Below are positions 54,560-64,000 of a stretch of DNA of 64,000 bases, in pieces. Position numbers and translations under genes: made by a program. The number at the start of each line of letters is the position of its first letter. Position 1 is the stretch's first letter. The notes below the pieces were generated by a model. That model worked only from the letters and a program-made list of their open reading frames with translations, was not told where the DNA came from and ran no database searches. Source of the stretch: Cavia porcellus (lineage: Eukaryota; Chordata; Mammalia; Rodentia; Caviidae); NCBI RefSeq assembly GCF_034190915.1, contig NW_026947506.1:36517748-36581747 (forward strand), in the 5' to 3' direction.

Positions 54560-55225
54560 GATCTGACTGAAGGAAGCTTGAAGTAGGTTATGAGGGTTTA
54601 TAGCTAACTTGCTGTTAGGTGAGGTCTGGTCAGAAGAAGTAGATCACTAGGGATGGGCCCCAGAAGGCTGTATTTCCCTTCCCAGTTCCTCCCTTCACTC
54701 TCTGCTTCCTATACCATACTATGCTTCCATACCATACTCTGCTTCCTTCTACCATACTATAACATAAGCAGCTTTCCTCTACTATAGAGCCGGTCAACCA
54801 CACAAGTGTTACAGGCAGCTGAGTTAGTTAGAAATACTGTAGGCAGTCAGACAGGGCTGGGCCCTCAAAGGAGCCAGTACAGAAGACCAGATAACCTGCA
54901 ACACTGGAGGAGACAGACACCTCTGCTGTGGGCAGATCTCAAGACAAAAGGCAAAACAAATGCCACCACACCTTAAATATAAACATCAGGGGGTGTGACC
55001 TGGAAGGATTTATCTCCCTCCTCAGCTCCTCTGATTACTCTCTGCTTCCTGTTTGCCAAGAGGTGAGCAGCTATTTTTCCACATGTCCCTGTGTCATGCT
55101 GTCCTGCCTTGGAAACAGTTAATGATGGACTAACACCTATACAAACTGAACCAAAATAAACCGTGTTCTTTTAACTTGGAAGTGTTGGATATTGTGTCTC
55201 AGTGATGATGAAATGGCTAAGACAG
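54560..55225 (+). mobile_element. MaLR-type LTR
   Basis: 3' end 'ttgtgtctcagtgatgatga' and 'gctaagaca' with 'accaaaataaaccgtgttct'. It contains local repeats of 'ataccatact' (54,710-54,765). The 5' limit is uncertain, and it may be two merged LTRs. Confidence 0.6.
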
Positions 55226-55442
55226 TCCTCCACCCAGCGCCTAGTGTGTTAAATTTCCCCATTCTTAGTTAACTGGGATCGTAAGAAACTAGGGTGACAA
55301 TACTTCATATGAATTTAAGCATCCATTTCAGAACTTTGATTGGCATAAGAGAGCTGAAGGATAAAACACTAAGAATGAGTATTTTAGGGTACCTCCAGCA
55401 AGAGGTAGCCATGTGCTAAATGCTGGGCTTTAGGAAGGGGGC

Positions 55443-55605
55443 AGTATTGGGGTTGAACACAGGGCCTTAGCACCGAGCTACATCACCAGTCCTTTTTTAT
55501 TTTGAGACAGGGTCTTGCTAAATTTCTAAATTGCTTAGGTTGACCTCAAACTTTCCATCCTCCTTCCTCAGCCACCTCTGGTGCTGAGATTATAGGCCTG
55601 ACCCA
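55443..55605 (-). mobile_element. B1-ID dimeric SINE
   Basis: Reverse ID 'tattggggttgaacacaggg', then reverse B1 'gagacagggtcttgctaaat'. Confidence 0.87.
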
Positions 55606-55614
55606 TCAGATGGT

Positions 55615-55735
55615 ACTTTTTTTCAATTGAGATACAATTTTCTTATCATAAAACAAAATTCACCTGGTTACCGTGTGAAATTTAGGAATTTTTCACAAAG
55701 TTGTACAACAATCACCGCTATCTAATTCTGGAAGG
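55615..55735 (-). mobile_element. Old L1 3'-UTR fragment
   Basis: 'aaagttgtacaacaatcacc' is the reverse of a conserved old L1 3'-UTR block. Confidence 0.68.
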
Positions 55736-56399
55736 GCCACTGAGTTTTATGTTTTAGGAGCCTTTCTTAAAAGATGGTTGTTCAAACTCTTCGTCTCTTC
55801 TTCTTTGTCTGCCATTTTTAAAAAATTTGGAATGTGAATATGATAGTTGGAGTTTCAGTTTTCATCCTGCTCACAAGGATGAAGCAATATCTGATCCAAG
55901 ACACCTGAGGTGTTTGGGCTACTGGATCAGTCAAGACCAACTGCTTTTTCATGTGTGTGTGTTTATGTGTATGTGTGTGTTGAATCTAGTTACATTCCAA
56001 GTTCCCCACTTTTTAAAAAAATTTGTTGCAGATCTGAGATTAGATAGACCACTGGGGAAAAAGGAAAATTTATTTCCAGCATTTGAGATGCACATTGATC
56101 CAGCCAAATTCATGTCCAAAGTACTAGGCATTAGAACAAAGGAAAAGTTCTAGTTTTCTATACATTTGGCTGAGGAGGTTAGTCTTTACAAACTGGGGAG
56201 GGGGGCAAGTGAGGGTAAGAGGCAAAACAAAATAATAATTTAGTCTTGAAAGAAAACAGAGCCTTACAAATCCTGCAAGAACAAGATGGCATAGACTCTG
56301 TTTATAGAACATAATTGCCAATCTTATCTGTACCAGAAGTTATAGCTGCAGGGCAGAAAGGATTTCATGGGGGATTGTTCTTTAAGTCCCACTTCATTC
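55736..56399. other. Unassigned sequence
   Basis: A 108-codon plus frame (55,827-56,153) has no recognised domain and includes a TG repeat translation. Confidence 0.4.
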
Positions 56400-58400
56400 T
56401 CTCTTTGATGCTTTCTATAATGTTTTAATAGAGAATATCACTATCATTAACATTTACCTTGTTATAGGGAGTTGGCTCTCTATTGGTCAGAGGAAGAATT
56501 CTAATAAAAAGAAAAATATACTTATGTTGTTGTATCCCAATGTTGATCCTCAAGGTTCAGCCGTGCAGAGACTGGTCAGCTTCCAGAGTGACCAGAACAG
56601 GGCTTGAGCCATGCATAGATTAGTCAACTTTAGCAGTGACTAGAGCAGGGCTCTTGTAGTGGCCCATCTTGTCACAGGATAAGATGGTTTAGGTGGTGAG
56701 GATCCTGCTGGTTGGTCCACCTGTCTTGGGCCATTAGCCTCTGTCAACTGTGGCGGATCTATGGTATAGTTTCTATAACTTTAACAGTAGTCAGGGTAAC
56801 ATGATTAAAGTATGAGGCCCATTTCTTATGATCCCAAATTGTTAGATTTTATTATTTTTTTAAACAAAACAAATCATCAGATTTGAATGAGTGCATTGGG
56901 TCTGTCAGGCTTACAGGCATTTTTTCCTGTACCCAATCATACATATCCTGTGCTGCTATTTCCAAAGCCTATATTTGTTTCCTCAGAGACAATTTCCCTA
57001 ATTTACAGAGATCTCCTTTAATTTGATCTATGATTGGGGGCGACTGGCCAAATAGAATTTTATAAGGGGAATACTCTGTTTATCGGGGGTTTATTAGATA
57101 TGAAGGAGGACTAGGTCTCATCTCAAGTACGTTTCTTGGCAATACTTTTTCAGCAATTGTTTGAATGTCTGGTTTATGTATTTTACCTTTTCTGAGCTCT
57201 GTGGCCAGTAAGCCAGGTAAAGTTTCCATTTTACCTTTAATACCTGCATGAGCCCCTGGACTATCTCAGTTACAAATGTGGGTTCATTATCTAACCCCAA
57301 AGTCAAGGGGCAGCCCAAATCTTGGGATGATGTCTCTTAATAGTACCTTGGTTACCTCTCAGGTCATTTCTATTTGGGTGGAGAAAGCTTCAACCCACCC
57401 CATGAAGGTAAGTATCAACATACATCAACAGCCTCCTGCTTGAGGCAGTTTAAAGTTTTCATCAGAGAGTCTTCATAATCCTCCCTGAATATAATTTCTA
57501 CATTTCAGGAAAAGTCATGTCTTTTTTATTTGGAGAGTAATTTGGGGTCTCAGGAGAAGAATCTCTAGTATAAGGGGCAAAATTAGGGTCCTCCTTTTAT
57601 GGGGCTGTCATAGCAGCCTGCTTTGTTTCTCTGTCTTGTTCTTTTCTGGCTTTTAATGTTCTAGTCATCTGATGCCCCCTACAATGCCACTTCTCTTAGG
57701 GTCCCTACATCATCTGGTGGCTGTAAAATTTTTTATCTCTTTTTCCCCAGCCATCTGAATTTTTTGTATTTGGAGTCAGTACAGATGTTAACCTTTTTGT
57801 CCTTTGCTAGCAAAAGAGCCTTTGTCAAGGATGTCAGTCCTGCCTTCTGGGCGGAGGTCCTGGTAGGTATATGCTGGGTCTGTTCCACAGAATTGAGTCA
57901 CCATTGCATATCCTGTTTGTTGGATCCTTTTTAGCATAACTATAAGTCATGAAAGAAGCTCCTAGTTCTATTGGAAGCAAAATGTCTGGGTTAAGGATGT
58001 TCATTTTTTTTCAGTGTTATGTAGGGATTTTCACATAAAAGCCCCTGATATAGAGTCATCATTGGATTTAATATCCAATGGTGTCCTCACTGGTCCATTA
58101 AGGTTATAACTGGGCATGGTACTTGAATGGTCAGTTGTTGTCCTACGGTCAGCTTATTTGCCTCCTTTCACAAAGGTGGTGGCAGCAAGTGTCCTAAAGC
58201 ACGGAGGACATTCTAGTGCTACAGAATCTAACTGTTTTGACAAGTATACCATCAGACAATGTCAGGATCCCATGACCCGGGTTAAGACTCCTATGGTTAG
58301 TTTTTTGTTTATGGACCTATAGGAAGGAAAGTTATATCTGACAGTCCTAAGGCTGGGGCCTGAGTTGTTGTCTCTTTGATTCACTTAAATGTTTTCTCCT
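56400..58400 (-). pseudogene. Class-I endogenous retrovirus pol relic
   Basis: The minus strand carries, in order, an RNase H/connection-like region (58,390-57,900), the integrase core (57,400-57,100) and integrase C-terminal-like sequence (to about 56,750). All are broken by many stops and shifts. The layout is gammaretrovirus-like. Protease, most of reverse transcriptase and env are not recognised, and no flanking LTR is identified. Long dead. Confidence 0.72.
57118..57318 (-). pseudogene. Retroviral integrase core fragment
   Basis: 66 open codons cover the second half of the DDE integrase core. The second catalytic Asp is present (residue 10, in an LDNEP block). The position 35 residues further on, where the catalytic Glu should be, is Lys (residue 46). 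Stops bound it on both sides. Inactive by sequence. Confidence 0.85.
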
Positions 58401-59640
58401 GGTCAGAGGAGGAACTGCCCCCTCTTTGGTAGCTTATCTGAGTACAGTCTCCTTTTTGTTTTTGTTTTTGGCTTTGACCTGTGTCAAGCCCTTCTGTTGT
58501 GTTACCGCTGCTTGTGGCTACAGCCTTAATGTCTCACTGGCCTTTAGTTGTTGGCACTGTAGTCCCTGTTCAGCCTTTTCATGGGTACATTTACCTTTTG
58601 TCGGCTGCTGTGCCTGTCACTTCATCTTCTCTTCCACCTGGGCCACTGTTACAAGTCTTTCCTGTAGGGTGTAATTTAGTCCTGCAGTCTTTTTGTATAG
58701 GAGGCGTGCTTGCCTTATAGACTTGTCTCTACTACACTGAGCTGTCTCCAGGGTCCCCTGTACTTGGTGTGTTTGCTTTGTCTCTGTTGTAGTAGCCTCT
58801 CGGACTCCTTAGTTACAGCTGCAGCTCCTCCAGTGACTGCGGAGTCCTTTGTTACTGGGGTTATTTGTTGTTGTTCTTTTTAATTGTCTCAGTGTCACTC
58901 TTCACGCACAGGGCCAGTTTTGCTTCTGCTTGATGCTTGTGTTGGTTCTTCTCTGCAAGCACTTGCCTCCTCTTGCGCTTATCTCTTTCATTCCCACTGT
59001 CCATGTACATAGAGCCCGTAGTTCATCTTTACTCCTATCATGCTGGTGCTCAGTTGTCTCCAGCTGTCTCCACATGGCTCGCCTTTTTGATGTGCATCCC
59101 TTTGTGTTTGGTCTTGTTGGGTCTTGGCTTGGACCTTTACCTCTGGAGTCTGCTGCAAATATTGTGGGTCTTCTTAGAGACTGTGTTTTTGCACATCTAT
59201 TGTTGTTTCTTTCCCCTTATGCTATCTCCTCTCACATGTGCCGTTACAGTTTCTTACGTCTTTAGTTCCGTTTGTAACTTGCTTTGGGCATGTGCCTCTG
59301 TCAGCTGTTTTAGTCACTCTGTTCCTTTCATCTGCCAGGGAGATTGTGTTGGCTTATGTTTGGAATGTTTCTGAGCCAACTTGGCCTCTTTGGTCCCTTG
59401 CCAAGCTACCTCCATTTTATCATGTAGTCACGCTACCATGCTCAGTGTTTCCTGCCTCTGTTGACCTCTGAGCAGCCTCTGAGCAGCCTTCTGAGCAGTA
59501 GCTGTTGAGCTGACTCTTGTTCTGCAGGCACTGAGCCTCTTTTACCTTGGCCTGGAGTCACTCAACTTCCTACAGTGCAACCCTGCGCTGTCTGGAGGCT
59601 CCCTTCCTAGTTGTCAGGCTGACCGGGGTCAAGCAGCCCC
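58401..59640 (-). pseudogene. Decayed coiled-coil-like coding relic
   Basis: The minus strand translates, in shifting frames, as Gln/Lys/Ala/Glu-rich segments with leucines at heptad-like spacing, for example near 59,400-59,330, 59,310-59,250, 58,980-58,880 and 58,680-58,440. Stops and frame changes are frequent. The hydrophobic plus-strand frames of 138 and 145 codons are its antisense. It lies where retroviral reverse transcriptase would be expected upstream of the pol relic, but does not look like it. It could be a processed pseudogene of a coiled-coil protein or an unusual ERV region. Not identified. Confidence 0.4.
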
Positions 59641-60232
59641 CGATTTTGTCTGTTTGTTGTTGTGCAATGTGTTTTCAGCATTGTGGCAGTCCCAGCTCTA
59701 GTTTTAGATCTCTCTTGTCAACATTAGCTTTTTCATTTTTTTTCCTATTGTATCATTTTTATTTCCCCTGTGCAATTTCCAAACTTAATTAATAGTGACT
59801 GCAAAAGAGAAGTTAAGACACTTGCCAAAGGTACGTGAGAGCCAGGAGCTGTTGAAGCATAGCCTAGACCCAGCCACTCACACTGCTGCCTCCCTCTTGG
59901 ACTAACCAGCAGAAAGAGAAAAAGAATAGATTAAAAGAAAGAGGATTACTAGAAAGTATAAAGGAAATGAAGGAGGTGGAAATATATGATTGCTATAAGG
60001 ATTTAACAATTCAGTATTAAATTTAGTGATAAAAGACAAGCCAATTGAGGAGCAAATATCATAATTTCCACTGATAGTTCAGCTAGAACAAGAGTAGCCA
60101 TGTACAGGTTAAAATCTTATGCTTTAATAGCTATTTTTCTCATACAATGTGAAGGTTTTATTAAATAAGTCATGAGTCTTGTCTTAAAAAAGTTTAATGT
60201 TAGGAAGGTAGAAATGGATTTAAAAAGAACTA
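59641..60232. other. Unassigned A-rich sequence
   Basis: Nothing recognised; AAAG-rich near 59,915-59,945. Confidence 0.4.
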
Positions 60233-60562
60233 TAGGAGCAAAGATGGTGGATAGGTAGCAGCTGCCAAAGAGGCTCCCTGAGATAGTCAACTTAGAATTC
60301 AACATAATGCAGTGAAATTAAAGTGAGAAGAACCAACCAAACATACAGTCCTGGTACTATTACTGGAACAGCTAAAGATTCAGTGCTCCCACCACAGCAG
60401 GCAACTTGCTGAGTCATCTGAGGTCCTACCGCTTCGACTCACTGGAGGCACAATCACACTGATGTCAGGGGTTGACTAGCAGAACAGAGAGAGCTGAGCT
60501 GGCAGGGAGCCTGCATTGACCTGTGGTGAGTGACAGGAGTGGAACCATTCCACAGAAAGGGG
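60233..60562 (+). mobile_element. Orphan L1/half-L1 5' region
   Basis: It starts 'gagcaaagatggtggatagg', includes 'acatacagtcctggtactat' and 'attgacctgtggtgagtgac', and aligns with 49,492-49,905. It stops at 'accattccacag', far short of ORF1. No L1 3' end follows. Confidence 0.72.
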
Positions 60563-60797
60563 GAACATTAGCTTTTTCAAAGCTCACCTTCAATGTGAGG
60601 ATCTTTTCTATTTGACATCTTTGCCTCAGTGTGCTTTTTGTTAGACCTTTTTGTTGCTTAAGTTTACTTTTTGATGTTTTGCACAGCTGGGCAAGATACT
60701 CTACAATATGAGCCTTGTGCTGTGTTGTCTTTTCTTTATTCCTGTGGCCCCAAGGTAATTTGGTCCTATAGTTCTGGAGTAGATCCCTTTTTAGCAA
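60465..60797 (-). other. 110-codon ORF, exon-like first half
   Basis: Residues 1-75 are Lys/Gln/Thr-rich and unlike the repeats around them; the last 35 residues are antisense L1 5' region. On the minus strand 'ccttggggccacag' precedes and 'cattgaag|gtgagc' follows a block of about 150 bases, resembling splice acceptor and donor. It could be a host exon, a processed-gene remnant or chance. No family is recognised. Confidence 0.3.
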
Positions 60798-60963
60798 GAG
60801 AACCAGACAGTTGAAAGCTACAAAAACTTACGTTGGAATATATATATATCCTGGTCAGTCATTTATCATCAAAGGAAGGCCCAACTATTTTATAAAGAAT
60901 TCTTAATCAGATTTATTTTATAGTTTTCTGTATAGTCTCTTTTAAAGTTAGCCAACATACATT

Positions 60964-61111
60964 TTATCTTTTTGGGACAGGGTCTCACTATGCAGTTCAG
61001 GCTGGCCTTGAACTCACTTTGTAGCCAAGGCTGGTCTCAAATTTCCAAGGAACCTCCTGCCTCAGCCTCCCAAGTGCTGGGATTACAGGCATGCTGTCAT
61101 CACATCTGGCT
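60964..61111 (-). mobile_element. B1 SINE with 13-bp target duplication
   Basis: Reverse B1 near consensus (tatgcagttcaggctggcct). 'gccaacatacatt' lies at 60,951-60,963 and 61,112-61,124. Confidence 0.95.
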
Positions 61112-61124
61112 GCCAACATACATT

Positions 61125-61429
61125 GTAATGAGATGGGCTTTGATGTTTTTGCTCCCATATCTCTCTGTTGTGATGCAAATCACTTTCTTAAGCATTTTTG
61201 TTTTATGTCAATTTTATCATTTTCCTCACAGGAGTTTGTAGGAGGAACAATCTGAGTTCCACCAAATTAACAAGCAGTCATACATATTTTTTAACAACCA
61301 CTTGTACAAGCTTTCCTTGATGCCTGTAAGCTTGCCAGTCTTGTCATTATCTCTCTTTTTATCTCTTTATCAAGATGGAACTTTTATCATATAAAATCCT
61401 CTCATATCAAAAGTATATCTCTGAACTGG
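61125..61429. other. Unassigned sequence
   Basis: No recognised feature. Confidence 0.4.
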
Positions 61430-61500
61430 GGATTTAGCTCAGTGTCATAAGTGCCTGCCTGGCAAGCTCAAGGTCATGAGTTCAATCCCCAGTACCAAAT
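61430..61500 (+). mobile_element. ID SINE
   Basis: 'ggggatttagctcagtgtca' and 'catgagttcaatccccagta' with a very short A-tail. It borders the L1 fragment directly. Confidence 0.9.
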
Positions 61501-61504
61501 ACAC

Positions 61505-61945
61505 ACTTTTCAGATGAGGAAATACAGAAGGCAAATAATATATGAAAAATGCTCAACATCATTGGCCATTAGAAAAATGCAAATTAAAACAATGCTGAGA
61601 TTCTGTCTCTTTCCAGAAAGAATGGCCAACCTCAAGAAATCAACCAATAACAAAAGCTAGGGGTTTATGGGGGAAAAGGAACTCTTCTTACGCACTGTTG
61701 GTGGGAATGTAGGCTGGTGCAACCACTATGGAAATCAGTGTGGCGGTTCCTCAAAAATCTAGAATTAGATCTCTCATTTGCTAGCTCCCAGCTATCCCCT
61801 TTCTCAGCATTTTCCCAGAAGAACTGAAAACATCATACCACAGTTATATATGTACGCCCATGTTTATAGCAGCACAATTTGAAACAGCCAGATCTTGGAA
61901 ACAGCCCAAATGCTTATCAACTGAGGAATGGATAAAAAAATGTAG
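61505..61945 (+). mobile_element. L1 ORF2 3' fragment, plus strand
   Basis: 'aatgcaaattaaaacaatgc', 'gcactgttggtgggaatgta' and 'atttgaaacagccagatctt' run to 'ggataaaaaaatgtagtatt', the end of ORF2, where the minus-strand L1 begins. Confidence 0.87.
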
Positions 61946-61947
61946 TA

Positions 61948-64000
61948 TTTTTATTTTTTTATTTTAAAAAGATTAAGACAAAACAGGATATAACAAAGCA
62001 GATCAGAACAAAACAGTGTAAGCAACACAGTATTTCACCAGAAGACAACCCATAATTAACAGTAACTACCATAATGTCTCTTTCTTTGAAATAGTTGAGT
62101 ATAACTTCATACACAATGATATCAAGCATAACAAAATAGTATAAAACCCTTAAAGAGAATGAAAGTATTACAGGGCATTTAGAACCAAATAACAGAAAAT
62201 GAACAATGGCTACTATATTATCTCATTGTCCACAGAAAATGTTTATACTATCATACATAATACAATCCAATAAGATACAACATGATAGAACCAATGGAAA
62301 CAGAAGAGCAAAAGCATGGTAGGACTTCAGAGTAAGATGATATTAAATCAGTACTGGCTATTATAATGACTATTTTTCTTCAAAATGGGTGTTCATACCA
62401 TCACAGATAATAAAATCAAACAAACCAGGATAAACCCATTCCAAGTAATGAATGCAATCATTATAAGGCTTCAAAGCAATGTAATGGGGTTACCATAAAC
62501 TCTTCTGTACTCTTAACATTTCTTATACTAGGGAGACTATACGGTATTTATGCATGTGAGTTTGATTTATTTCACTTATGAGAATGGTCTCAAGTTGCGC
62601 CCATTTATTTATAAATATCTCAATGTGATCATTCCTTATAGCTGAGTAGTACTCCATTGTATAAAAATACCACAACTTTTTTATCCATTCCTCAGTTGAC
62701 GGACACTTAGGTTATTTCCAAGATCTGGCTATTACAAATTGTGCTGCTATAAACATGGGTGCATATATATCACTGTGATATGATGTTTTCAGTTGTTCTG
62801 GGAATATGCCTAGAAGTGGAATAGCTGGAACAAATGGGACTTCCCATCCCAGCTTTCTGACAAATCTCCAGACTGACCTCCACAATGGTTGCACCAGTCC
62901 CTACTCCCACCAACAGTGCAGGAGAGTTCCTTTTTCCCCAAAACCTCTCCAGCATTTATTGTTGGTAGTTTTCTTGATCATGGCCATTCTTTCTGGAGTG
63001 AGACAGAATCTCTGTGTTATTTTAATTTGCATTTCTCTAATGACTAATGATGATGAACATTTTTTCATGTATTTATTTGCCATTTGTATTTCTTCATCTG
63101 AGAACTGTGTATTCATCTCAGATACTTATTTTTGGATTGGGTACTTGAACTTTGGGGGTCTGATTTTTTAAAATTCTTTATATGTTTTAGATAGAAGTCT
63201 TTTGTCTGAGGGACAGTTCACTAAGATTTTTTTTTCCAGTTTGTAGGTTTTCTTTTCACTATGCTGGAAATTTCTTTTGACATGTGGAAATTTTTTAATA
63301 AGATGTGATCCCAGTTATTGATTCTGGGAACTAGTTCCCATGAGGTTTGATTCCTGTTCATGAATTCACTACTTACCCCATGTCTTCAAGGGTTTTACCC
63401 AATTTGTCTTCCAGCAGATTTAGTGTTTTTGTTTTAATATTCAGATCATTGCCCCATTTAGATTTTAGTTTGGTATATGGTGATAGGCATGGGTCTCGTT
63501 TTAGTTTTTGGCATATGGAGAGCCAGTTTTTCCAGCACCATTTATTAAAGAGACTGTCGTTCTTCCAGTGAACATGTTTGGCCCCTTTATCAAAGATAAG
63601 GTGGTTGAGTGTGTTGATAGTTGCAGTTGTATCTTCTAATCTATTCCATTGATCTTCAGATCTGTTTCTATTCCAGTACCATGTTGATTTTATTACAGTA
63701 GATTTGTAGTATAACTTGAGGTCAGGGATTGTGATGCCTCCTGCCTTGTCTTTGCTGCTTAGAAATGCCTTTGCTATTCTAGGTCTCTTCTGGTCCCAAA
63801 TGAATTTTAGAAGTTTTTTCACTAGATCTATGAAGTATGTTGATGGTATTTTCATTGGGATTGCATTGAATCTGTGCAACAGTTTTGGAAGAATGGCCAT
63901 TTTCACAATATTTATTCTTCCTATCCATAAACAAGAGCTGTCTTTCCATTTTCTGAGATTGGCTTCAATTTCTTTTTCAGGGCATTATAATTTTCCCTAT
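61948..64000 (-). mobile_element. L1, 3' two kilobases, runs off window
   Basis: The minus-strand 3'-UTR (61,948-62,640) has the repeated AAAACA-type blocks shared with the half-L1; the end of ORF2 lies above 62,640. The 5' part is beyond the window. It is opposed to the plus-strand L1 fragment, into which it probably inserted. Confidence 0.88.
62640..64000 (-). pseudogene. L1 ORF2p C-terminal region, broken
   Basis: A 177-codon open piece (63,373-63,906) has '[19 protein letters not shown]' and '[18 protein letters not shown]', from the region after the reverse-transcriptase domain. A second piece (62,901-63,116) has '[20 protein letters not shown]' and '[17 protein letters not shown]', and a third (62,712-62,894) continues it. 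The pieces lie in different frames, so at least two frameshifts are present. The reverse-transcriptase catalytic motif would lie outside the window. Non-functional as seen. Confidence 0.88.

Noticed and set aside
58849..59374. Hydrophobic 138- and 145-codon plus frames as membrane proteins
   Set aside because: They are the antisense of a Gln/Lys-rich decayed frame, which gives Leu/Cys/Phe-rich artefacts.
56400..59640. Intact endogenous retrovirus
   Set aside because: No LTR pair, no continuous pol frame, integrase catalytic position changed, gag and env not recognised.
1..64000. CRISPR arrays, operons, ribosome binding sites, bacterial origins
   Set aside because: The repeat content is mammalian; no regularly spaced repeats or bacterial gene organisation are present.

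Overview
The window looks like rodent nuclear DNA from a gene-poor, repeat-saturated region. I found no intact host protein gene, no functional tRNA or rRNA gene, no CRISPR array and no bacterial feature. The organism call rests on SINEs: 7SL-derived B1 elements, tRNA-Ala-derived ID elements, and B1-ID dimers in which a B1 body is followed by an ID tail. These occur dozens of times on both strands. The dimers and the 'gcggcataagcgcctgcc' ID variant do not look like mouse or rat. They fit a squirrel-, beaver- or pocket-gopher/kangaroo-rat-related rodent. I cannot fix the species.

Layout. 0-9 kb: old L1 and L1 3'-end fragments, two opposed mariner relics beside an AT-rich inverted repeat, SINEs, and an internally deleted Tigger. 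9-19 kb: a solo LTR with an exact 5-bp target duplication, a purine-strand microsatellite, MaLR-type LTRs, a second mariner site, MER5A-like and Tigger-like pieces, and MIR. 19-22 kb: an L1 that kept both ends and its target duplication but lost its centre. 22-34 kb: SINEs, MIR, two more copies of the 9-kb LTR family, a split DNA transposon and LTR-like fragments. 34.4-43.3 kb: one near full-length minus-strand L1 interrupted by an ERV1-like LTR, a B1, a MaLR LTR, two IDs and a second L1 joined to an ID; that second L1 was itself hit twice. 44-49 kb: SINEs, MaLR LTRs and an (CT)n tract. 49.5-52.6 kb: a 3.1-kb element with an L1 5' region, an intact 349-residue ORF1, no ORF2 and a long 3' region, flanked by identical 15-bp target duplications. 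53-56 kb: LTRs and SINEs. 56.4-59.6 kb: a minus-strand class-I endogenous retrovirus pol relic, then a decayed coiled-coil-like coding relic. 60-64 kb: an orphan L1 5' region facing an exon-like ORF, then two convergent L1s.

How the parts relate. Autonomous L1 would supply reverse transcriptase for ID, B1 and the ORF1-only element. Many joins show target duplications of 12-15 bp typical of L1 machinery, while LTRs show 5-bp duplications. The nesting allows relative dating. The best candidate for something under-described is the ORF1-only 'half-L1' at 49,492-52,629, with its tandem-like 3' region and a 183-codon antisense ORF across its 5' region. The next best are a conserved reading frame inside the solo LTR family and the L1/ID composite at 37.8-40.2 kb. 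All family names come from reading the sequence by eye; no database search was run.
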